From IMG/VR virus record IMGVR_UViG_3300016745_000460, positions 1-20,924 of that record: 20,924 nt of DNA. One strand, given 5' to 3'. The notes under the pieces are model-generated. The model was not told the DNA's origin. It did not search any database and saw nothing but the letters and a program-made list of their open reading frames with translations. This document shows, in pieces, positions 6,511 to 10,303 of this stretch. The DNA is from a virus. Position 1 is the stretch's first letter. Each line of letters begins with the position of its first letter. The translations under genes and the position numbers were made by a program.

Positions 6511-6666
6511 TCTAAAAGCATTACGCTCCGCTTGCGGTCCCGGAGGGGTACGTGTTCAGAACACGTACGTGTTAAGCATGTACGTGTTACTAAACACTTT
6601 CTTATTCAAAACACTTTCAATGCACGTGCTATGCACTGTCTCAAATTCTGTGGATAACTTTCAGGC
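6511..6666. other. Candidate replication origin: repeats plus DnaA box
   Basis: This non-coding gap carries three direct copies of GTACGTGTT (6548-6556, 6565-6573, 6580-6588). One of them is half of a near-perfect 19-base palindrome, TACGTGTTC-A-GAACACGTA, at 6549-6567. Two copies of AAACACTTTC (6592-6601, 6609-6618), the palindrome GCACGTGC (6622-6629) and a consensus DnaA box (6649-6657) follow. The stretch from 6588 to 6620 is AT-rich. Direct repeats, AT-rich DNA and a DnaA box together fit an iteron-type origin. The gap also separates two convergent transcription units. An alternative is a cluster of regulator sites. Confidence 0.45.
6649..6657 (-). other. Consensus DnaA box
   Basis: The plus strand reads TGTGGATAA, the complement of TTATCCACA, the strongest DnaA-binding sequence in Escherichia coli. 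A nine-base match can occur by chance, but it lies directly beside the direct repeats of the same gap. Confidence 0.5.
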
Positions 6667-6692
6667 AAAAAAAAAGCCCGGCGAACCGGGCT
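6667..6692 (-). terminator. Intrinsic terminator of the ribozyme operon
   Basis: On the minus strand the RNA folds as AGCCCGG, loop UUCG, CCGGGCU, followed by a run of nine U (plus-strand A run 6667-6675, whose last A also pairs in the stem). This is a textbook Rho-independent terminator, about 20 bases after the stop of the last leftward gene. No equivalent U run follows any hairpin inside the operon. Confidence 0.9.
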
Positions 6693-6696
6693 GAAG

Positions 6697-6714
6697 ACAC
6701 ACAGGGGAGTGTGT
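6697..6714 (-). other. 3' UTR hairpin exposing an anti-Shine-Dalgarno loop
   Basis: The minus-strand RNA reads ACACAC, UCCCCU, GUGUGU: a six-pair stem with a C-rich loop between the last stop codon and the terminator. The segment UCCCCUGUGUGU is complementary over 12 nt to ACACACAGGGGA, the ribosome-binding leader found before the operon's genes (full 12 nt at three leaders, shorter at the others). It could pair with those leaders in cis or in trans. Regulation is inferred; the complementarity is directly visible. Confidence 0.5.
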
Positions 6715-6896
6715 TAGATAGTCAGTGAGTGACGATACACGATCGCCATCACTGTTCCAAAGTGTTTTTGATTGGGTCTAACCGCACGATACCCCTGATG
6801 AGTGCGGCTAATGTGCATCACGCTCAGATGATTGCGGAGCATGATTGATTTTGCATCCGCTAGCGCATCTAGCGGATTGAGTTTGAATCCAAACAT
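6714..6896 (-). CDS. Last gene of the ribozyme operon, unknown
   Basis: The protein has 60 residues, is basic with several His, and has no membrane segment. No family recognised. It begins inside the previous gene with a 28-base overlap, which suggests translational coupling rather than separation by a ribozyme; this is one of the two gene junctions in the operon without one. The terminator follows shortly after its stop. The frame is moderately convincing because of its position between a gene end and the terminator. Confidence 0.55.
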   Translation of the reverse strand: MFGFKLNPLDALADAKSIMLRNHLSVMHISRTHQGYRAVRPNQKHFGTVMAIVYRHSLTI

Positions 6897-7276
6897 GGAT
6901 TGTCCTTGAGCCTGTATTGGGCAAATCGTTTGCCGTTATGTTTAATCATGGTCGAGGTGATATTGTATCCCCTTCCTCTCAGATCATAAATGCGAGCAGA
7001 CAATCGCATACAGCCAATTTCCATCGTGGATTCCCACTGAGTGATTGAACCATTGCGTTTCATGAATGCCAAAATAAGGTCGCATTGAGCGCCCTTGGTT
7101 TGCTCCTCGGTTGAGTCGAAGTCTTCAGACGGATCGATTGTACGAACGATCGCTGATAGTGCGGCAGGGCCGCTCTCCATTGTGCGTTCTGCGAAATCGT
7201 CTGCCGCATTTTTGCTTTCAGCATAAAAAGTGACAGTCCCGCCGTCAGAATATTCAACGTCGATTGCGTGCTTCAT
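6869..7276 (-). CDS. HTH-domain protein (HTH_39-like)
   Basis: The protein has 135 residues. The start is preceded by the operon's common leader AAGGGGAAATAC. Residues 1-60 resemble a small domain that begins with strand-like segments (VEYSDGGTVTFYAE) and ends acidic. Residues about 66-122 form a winged helix-turn-helix: QCDLILAFMKRNGSITQWESTMEIGCMRLSARIYDLRGRGYNI, then a wing-like NGKRFAQYRL. This domain is common in small phage proteins (I believe the Pfam HTH_39 type) and probably binds DNA. It is the most recognisable gene of the operon and may be a late regulator or host-directed factor. It follows ribozyme A. Confidence 0.65.
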   Translation of the reverse strand: MKHAIDVEYSDGGTVTFYAESKNAADDFAERTMESGPAALSAIVRTIDPSEDFDSTEEQTKGAQCDLILAFMKRNGSITQWESTMEIGCMRLSARIYDLRGRGYNITSTMIKHNGKRFAQYRLKDNPCLDSNSIR

Positions 7277-7298
7277 ATTGTATTTCCCCTTGATGTGC

Positions 7299-7358
7299 GA
7301 CCTGTCTTATCAATACGGGTAGGTCACATCCCGTAGACCGGGCGAACCCGGTTTCGAC
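7299..7358 (-). ncRNA. Type II hammerhead ribozyme A
   Basis: Minus-strand RNA order: GUC (stem II), GAAA, stem III CCGGG-UUCG-CCCGG, UC, then cleavage between 7336 and 7335. Stem I follows as UACGGG/CCCGUA, then the core UUGAUAA, GAC (stem II) and AGGUC. AGGUC pairs with GACCU in loop I, forming the pseudoknot typical of type II hammerheads. The core differs from CUGAUGA at C3 to U and G8 to A, which keeps a Watson-Crick 3-8 pair. The G of the upstream gene's UAG stop is the first base of stem II. Cleavage lies 22 nt after that stop and leaves a 59-nt leader before the next AUG. Confidence 0.85.
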
Positions 7359-7726
7359 TATGCAAGATGGTTCAAGTGGTGACGCTTGAGCAACCCAAAC
7401 AAATATTTTGTCGAGCTTTCTAGCTCATCACCAAACACTCTGAACTCTGTGTGCAGTACGCACTCTTCCATGAACATTGGGACAAAGTCACAGTCGAAGG
7501 GTTCATCATAATCAAGCTCATCCTTGACCATGTTGTAGACCTGTTCGCATGACACAGCCAACTCTGAGATCTTGTCTCTTGTATGAGCCATGCCGTGCTG
7601 TCTTCTGAACGCCTTCAAATCGTGATCGTCGTCCAATTCTTGGAAGTATTCATTGATGACCTGCGCTGTGAACAGCAGTTGGTCAGCCTGAATTCCGCAC
7701 ACTTTTTCATTAAGAATGTTTTCCAT
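7358..7726 (-). CDS. Acidic unknown protein of the ribozyme operon
   Basis: The ATG at 7726 is chosen because it follows the operon's shared leader (AGGGGAAATAAA); longer frames would run into ribozyme B. The protein has 122 residues, is acidic (DDDHD, DELDYDEPFDCDF), helical, and has no membrane segment or signal peptide. No family recognised. Acidic small proteins are frequent among phage inhibitors of host factors, which is a possibility only. Its UAG stop lies at the edge of ribozyme A, and ribozyme B lies upstream. Confidence 0.65.
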   Translation of the reverse strand: MENILNEKVCGIQADQLLFTAQVINEYFQELDDDHDLKAFRRQHGMAHTRDKISELAVSCEQVYNMVKDELDYDEPFDCDFVPMFMEECVLHTEFRVFGDELESSTKYLFGLLKRHHLNHLA

Positions 7727-7744
7727 TTTATTTCCCCTATGTGA

Positions 7745-7811
7745 TTGCCCTGACATCGTCAGATCGGGTAAGGCAAGGTCCCCGATGACGCACCCGGAGG
7801 TGCGTTTCGTC
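7745..7811 (-). ncRNA. Type II hammerhead ribozyme B
   Basis: RNA order: GAC (stem II), GAAA, stem III CGCACC-UCCG-GGUGCG, UC, cleavage between 7787 and 7786. Then stem I AUCGGG/CCCGAU, the core CUGACGA, one extra U, GUC (stem II), and GGCAA pairing with UUGCC of loop I. Stem II is inverted relative to the other copies (GAC/GUC instead of GUC/GAC), a double change that preserves pairing. The extra U after A9 is unusual and may reduce activity. Cleavage lies 24 nt after the upstream stop, and the downstream leader is 60 nt. Confidence 0.8.
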
Positions 7812-8272
7812 TATGCAAAAAGCTCATCAAATTCAGCAACCTGAATTGATAGAACGGATGTGGCTTTGTTGTCGAGACCAATGATGACCTCGATTGCACG
7901 GCCTTGGTTGCTATGCCAGACAGCGGTCAGTCCGGCATCTTCAAGATCATGCACCAGTTGCTGTGCATGCATGTGCATCTGCGCTTCCCGGCGGTCACCT
8001 TTCGGATACCACGGGAAATTAACGTAAACCTGAAAGCCGTTGGTCTCTAGATCATTCGCCAGCACATTGTCGCTCCAATCTGCATGCGATTCAGTCCAGA
8101 AATAGCATGGTTGGTTAAGCTCCTCCATGCGGGCTTTGAACTCCTTGAGCATAGATTTGTTGAGACCTACGCGGGCAGAGACTTTACGCTTGGGCCTGCT
8201 GTCACGCATGACACTTTTGAAAGTTTCATACTGAGCCGCCTTGATACGCTGAATGATTTTCATGTGATTCAT
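7811..8272 (-). CDS. Unknown protein of the ribozyme operon, 153 residues
   Basis: The start is set by the shared leader AGGGGAAGCATT before the ATG. The basic N-terminal half (KRKVSARVGLNKS, then a helix around MLKEFKARMEEL) precedes a mixed half with QVYVNFPWYPKG, DAGLTAVW and RAIEVIIGLD, which look like alternating strands and helices of a compact domain. No membrane segment and no recognised family. The stop lies inside ribozyme B, and ribozyme C lies before the start. Confidence 0.65.
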   Translation of the reverse strand: MNHMKIIQRIKAAQYETFKSVMRDSRPKRKVSARVGLNKSMLKEFKARMEELNQPCYFWTESHADWSDNVLANDLETNGFQVYVNFPWYPKGDRREAQMHMHAQQLVHDLEDAGLTAVWHSNQGRAIEVIIGLDNKATSVLSIQVAEFDELFA

Positions 8273-8291
8273 AATGCTTCCCCTGTGTGTG

Positions 8292-8357
8292 TCATCCTGT
8301 CTAATCATGCCGGGTAGGATGAGGTTCCCGACGACACACCCGAAGGTGTGTTTCGAC
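8292..8357 (-). ncRNA. Type II hammerhead ribozyme C
   Basis: RNA order: GUC, GAAA, stem III CACACC-UUCG-GGUGUG, UC, cleavage between 8333 and 8332. Then stem I GUCGGG/CCCGGC (one U-G wobble), the core AUGAUUA, GAC, and AGGAUGA pairing with UCAUCCU of loop I over seven bases. The core has A3 and U8 in place of C3 and G8, again a compensated pair and a third version of it in this array. Cleavage lies 25 nt after the UGA stop; the leader is 60 nt. Confidence 0.8.
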
Positions 8358-8597
8358 TCAAAGGCAAATGCGTATACGTTCGATGGTGTGCTTGCCGCGT
8401 ACCAGCCGGTGATCGACTTTGACGCGACGGCCAACGAAGGCATGCCAGTCATGCGCTTGCACCCAATTGGCATTGCAGGGTGTGTAAAAGCACTCTGCTG
8501 TGCCGGGCTTGTTACCGATCAATAGCATCCAACGTGGGTTGCCATTACGTGTGTTCAGTTCGCGTGATACTTGCAGTACGTTTGCATGTGTTTCCAT
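8358..8597 (-). CDS. Small basic unknown protein of the ribozyme operon
   Basis: The ATG at 8597 follows the shared leader AGGGGAAATATC. The protein has 79 residues and is basic, with Cys at about 36, 41 and 79. The stretch PRWMLLIGNKPGTAECFYTPCN, then HDWHAFVGRRVKVDHRLVRGKHTI, looks like a small beta-barrel rather than a helical protein; a nucleic-acid-binding OB- or SH3-like fold would be compatible, but this is a guess. It ends in UGA directly before ribozyme C. Confidence 0.65.
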   Translation of the reverse strand: METHANVLQVSRELNTRNGNPRWMLLIGNKPGTAECFYTPCNANWVQAHDWHAFVGRRVKVDHRLVRGKHTIERIRICL

Positions 8598-8617
8598 GAT
8601 ATTTCCCCTGTATGTGC

Positions 8618-8680
8618 CACCCTGTCTTATCAATACAGGTAGGGTGAGATTCCTGTAGACGCCCCGGAGGGCGTTTCGAC
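8618..8680 (-). ncRNA. Type II hammerhead ribozyme D
   Basis: RNA order: GUC, GAAA, stem III CGCCC-UCCG-GGGCG, UC, cleavage between 8658 and 8657. Then stem I UACAGG/CCUGUA, the core UUGAUAA, GAC, and AGGGUG pairing with CACCCU of loop I over six bases. As in copy A, C3-G8 is replaced by U3-A8. The G of the upstream UAG stop is the first base of stem II. Cleavage lies 22 nt after the stop; the leader is 60 nt. Confidence 0.85.
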
Positions 8681-9027
8681 TATGCCATTTCAACCGTTTC
8701 TTCTGTCACGTACTTGCATGTGTATGTGACCTCATCGCCTTTGAATCTATCGAACACCTTGAAGTGCTTAGCGACAAATCGAAACTCGATATCTTTACGG
8801 CCTCGATACGCATGTTCATTTTGAAACTGCCAGTTGACAGCTTTGAGATACCCAACGTCGAAATCATCGTCTGGACTCGGTTCAGCGTCGAATGTTCCAC
8901 CGGGATGTGACACCCGTTGAACTTCAAGCATCGGTATCCATTGTGATGTCTTCCATTCAGACCACTTGCGGCCCTCTTTTTTGCGGTATTGACATGCATA
9001 TGAATTGGCTTGGATTAGATTTTCCAT
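8680..9027 (-). CDS. Unknown protein of the ribozyme operon, 115 residues
   Basis: The ATG at 9027 follows AGGGGAAATACA. The N-terminal half is rich in Lys and Trp (RKKEGRKWSEWKTSQW), an acidic loop follows (PSPDDDFD), and a strand-rich C-terminal half includes IEFRFVAKHFKVF and VTYTCKYVTEE. It is soluble, with no signal peptide. I do not recognise it. The stop touches ribozyme D, and ribozyme E lies upstream. Confidence 0.65.
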   Translation of the reverse strand: MENLIQANSYACQYRKKEGRKWSEWKTSQWIPMLEVQRVSHPGGTFDAEPSPDDDFDVGYLKAVNWQFQNEHAYRGRKDIEFRFVAKHFKVFDRFKGDEVTYTCKYVTEETVEMA

Positions 9028-9048
9028 TGTATTTCCCCTGTGTTGAGA

Positions 9049-9109
9049 TACCTGTCTCATCAGTGCCGGGAGGTAAACCCCGGTCAGACGGGCCGAAGCC
9101 CGTTTCGAC
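9049..9109 (-). ncRNA. Type II hammerhead ribozyme E (consensus core)
   Basis: RNA order: GUC, GAAA, stem III CGGGC-UUCG-GCCCG, UC, cleavage between 9087 and 9086. Then stem I UG(A)CCGGG/CCCGGCA with one bulged A, the full consensus core CUGAUGA, GAC, and AGGUA pairing with UACCU of loop I. The C(UUCG)G tetraloop is one of the most stable RNA loops known. All core bases (C3 to A9, G12-A14, A15.1-U16.1, C17) match the consensus, so this is a strong candidate for activity. Cleavage lies 23 nt after the stop; the leader is 59 nt. Confidence 0.9.
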
Positions 9110-9370
9110 TTATGCAGTTGTGATGCCCTCAGCAATGTAAATTCGGTTGAGGGTAAGCACTAGATCATGCTTGGTATCAGCGCGGGCGATGACTTTGGTG
9201 AAGCCGTCCGCATTGCGTATCGATGTGTCTTTGGCAAGCCACCGACCTCCAACTTTTAAAACGGAGATGTGTTCGTTGCCTTTGACAACCCATTCTGCTG
9301 AGTCTGTTCCCATGCCGTTTCCAAGCCATTCTGTAGACTTAGTTTTGGTCAGCTTGATGTAGTTTTTCAT
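9110..9370 (-). CDS. Small unknown protein of the ribozyme operon, 86 residues
   Basis: The ATG at 9370 is set by the shared leader AGGGGAATAC; the longer frame would cover ribozyme F and the small genes upstream. The protein has a basic, Thr/Lys-rich start (IKLTKTKSTEW), then strand-like segments (SAEWVVKGNEHISVLKVGGRW) and a C-terminal helix (TKHDLVLTLNRIYIAEG). It is soluble. Not recognised. Confidence 0.65.
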   Translation of the reverse strand: MKNYIKLTKTKSTEWLGNGMGTDSAEWVVKGNEHISVLKVGGRWLAKDTSIRNADGFTKVIARADTKHDLVLTLNRIYIAEGITTA

Positions 9371-9388
9371 TTTGTATTCCCCTGTGTT

Positions 9389-9450
9389 TGAGATGTCTTC
9401 ATCAGACCGTGGTCTCTCACACCACGATGACGGGCAAGGCCCGTTTCGAC
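9389..9450 (-). ncRNA. Type II hammerhead ribozyme F
   Basis: RNA order: GUC, GAAA, stem III CGGGC-CUU-GCCCG with a three-base loop in place of UNCG, UC, cleavage between 9429 and 9428. Then stem I AUCGUGG/CCACGGU (seven pairs, one wobble), the consensus core CUGAUGA, one extra A, GAC, and UCUCA pairing with UGAGA of loop I. The extra base between A9 and stem II resembles that of copy B. Cleavage lies 22 nt after the UAA stop; the leader is 58 nt. Confidence 0.8.
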
Positions 9451-9537
9451 TTAGTACCAATCGGTTGACCGTAGGACCGCCCATGCAAGGATGGTGATGC
9501 CCCAAAGGATCAAGAAGGTTTCTTCTGCGCCAGTCAT
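9451..9537 (-). CDS. 28-residue single-TM microprotein
   Basis: MTGAEETFLILWGITILAWA is followed by a short polar tail (VLRSTDWY): one predicted membrane helix with an acidic N-terminus. The ATG overlaps the preceding stop by one base (TGATG) and has GGGAGGTGAT at ideal spacing, by far the best ribosome-binding site of the operon. The stop is followed immediately by ribozyme F. Very small phage membrane peptides often act on host membrane proteins or lysis, but no function can be assigned here. Confidence 0.65.
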   Translation of the reverse strand: MTGAEETFLILWGITILAWAVLRSTDWY

Positions 9538-9611
9538 CAGATCACCTCCCAGAACTTGAGAGTGCCAAATGCGAAAGCCGCGCTAAATGAAAGAATGATT
9601 AATAGTTCCAT
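9537..9611 (-). CDS. 24-residue single-TM microprotein
   Basis: MELLIILSFSAAFAFGTLKF ends in WEVI. The whole peptide is one hydrophobic membrane helix with a single Lys near the end. The ATG lies exactly where a gene start is expected relative to ribozyme G, after the shared leader AGGGGAATACAC and 57 nt from the cleavage site. Its stop overlaps the ATG of the next microprotein. Together the pair forms the only two-gene segment between two ribozymes. Confidence 0.65.
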   Translation of the reverse strand: MELLIILSFSAAFAFGTLKFWEVI

Positions 9612-9630
9612 GTGTATTCCCCTGTGTGTT

Positions 9631-9691
9631 GCCCTGTCTCATCAGTGTGGGTAGGGCGTGATCCCACAGACCGCCCGGAGGCGGTTTCGAC
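9631..9691 (-). ncRNA. Type II hammerhead ribozyme G (consensus core)
   Basis: RNA order: GUC, GAAA, stem III CCGCC-UCCG-GGCGG, UC, cleavage between 9669 and 9668. Then stem I UGUGGG/CCCACA, the consensus core CUGAUGA, GAC, and AGGGC pairing with GCCCU of loop I. Every core base agrees with the hammerhead consensus and all stems are perfect. Cleavage lies 23 nt after the stop of the first gene; the leader of the microprotein pair is 57 nt. Confidence 0.9.
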
Positions 9692-10054
9692 TTATGCGCT
9701 TTCAATCAGCTTTCTGATTTTCTTGATGACTTTGCGTTCTGCTTCAGCCATTTTTTTGTTGCCGTACGCGATGGCTTCTTGAGGTGTTTTAAATGATTTG
9801 GCGCGAGGTGCTTGTCCGAATCTTTCACCGTTCCGTTCATTTCTCAGAAACACTGTAAAATCCCTTGGAACGAAATCTTCAGGTCTGACCCAACACCGCT
9901 TTGACCATTCCGCATTCTCGTCTTTGGTGTAGTCAAACTGCCAAACCAAAAAACTGAATCCGATGACTCTGCCTTGAGCATCTCGCAATCCAAATTCTTT
10001 GCTTTCTTCAGCGACAATTTTTTCTTCACGTGAACATGTAATTAAGTTAGTCAT
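9692..10054 (-). CDS. First gene of the ribozyme operon, unknown
   Basis: The protein has 120 residues and starts after the shared leader AGGGGAATACAC. The N-terminal part (about 20-75) has strand-like segments (GRVIGFSFLVWQFDY, KRCWVRPEDFV, FTVFLRNERNGERFG), and the C-terminal 45 residues form a basic helical stretch (KTPQEAIAYGNKKMAEAERKVIKKIRKLIES). No family recognised. As the promoter-proximal gene it should be the most strongly expressed of the unit. The type III ribozyme lies in its leader, and its ribosome-binding site may be paired within that ribozyme. Confidence 0.65.
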   Translation of the reverse strand: MTNLITCSREEKIVAEESKEFGLRDAQGRVIGFSFLVWQFDYTKDENAEWSKRCWVRPEDFVPRDFTVFLRNERNGERFGQAPRAKSFKTPQEAIAYGNKKMAEAERKVIKKIRKLIESA

Positions 10055-10061
10055 TGTGTAT

Positions 10062-10126
10062 TCCCCTGTGTGTTTCGCGGATACTGCCGCTCATCAGTCA
10101 GGCTGGTTGCCTGAGACACTAGGGGG
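10062..10126 (-). ncRNA. Type III hammerhead ribozyme H in the operon leader
   Basis: RNA order: GUG, UC, cleavage between 10115 and 10114. Then stem I UCAGGC-AACCA-GCCUGA, the consensus core CUGAUGA, stem II GCGG-CAGUAU-CCGC, GAAA and CAC, which pairs with GUG to close stem III. The open stem is III, so this is a different permutation from the seven type II copies. The catalytic core is complete at 10070-10119. Stem III can be extended: UUCCCC upstream of the cleavage site can pair with GGGGAA, the ribosome-binding site of the first gene. The leader after cleavage is 60 nt. Confidence 0.85.
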
Positions 10127-10179
10127 GAAAGTTAACTGGTTGGTGCGTGATGCGAATGCTTGAGTGAGACCTTGCTGAA

Positions 10180-10203
10180 TCAGCGGAACCCCGAAGGCGC
10201 TGA
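10180..10203 (-). other. Leader hairpin upstream of the first ribozyme
   Basis: The minus-strand RNA forms UCAGCG/CGCUGA around a segment that contains GCC-UUCG-GGG, a C(UUCG)G tetraloop. It sits between the promoter and ribozyme H, in the fragment that would be discarded by cleavage. There is no U run, so it is not a terminator. Confidence 0.5.
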
Positions 10204-10260
10204 AACCATCCGGAAACCAGAAGCACCGTCAAGGCGCAGACCAGATAACCAGTAAGCAGG

Positions 10261-10273
10261 TTTTTAAAGAGCT
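10261..10273 (-). promoter_or_regulatory. boxA-like antitermination motif
   Basis: The minus-strand RNA reads AGCUCUUUAAAAA about 25-35 nt after the predicted transcription start. It matches UGCUCUUUAACA, the boxA of ribosomal RNA operons, over the core GCUCUUUAA. boxA recruits NusB and S10 to make polymerase resistant to Rho. Its location at the head of a long, structured operon makes that role plausible, but a nine-base match is modest evidence. Confidence 0.45.
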
Positions 10274-10303
10274 TTGAACCGGGGCCGCCGATCCGTTGAG
10301 AAC

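Noticed and set aside
8274-8525. Rightward 83-codon frame
   Set aside because: It runs antisense through ribozyme C and the gene at 8358-8597, has no ribosome-binding site and is explained by the leftward units.
7337-9684. The strong GC hairpins after each stop codon as intrinsic terminators
   Set aside because: None is followed by a U run; each sits between GAAA and UC, the place of stem III in a hammerhead. The only real terminator of the unit is at 6667-6692.
7277-10130. Regularly spaced similar elements that could suggest a CRISPR or dispersed repeat array
   Set aside because: The spacing elements are genes of varied length, the repeats differ in sequence while keeping pairing, and the conserved bases are exactly the hammerhead core.
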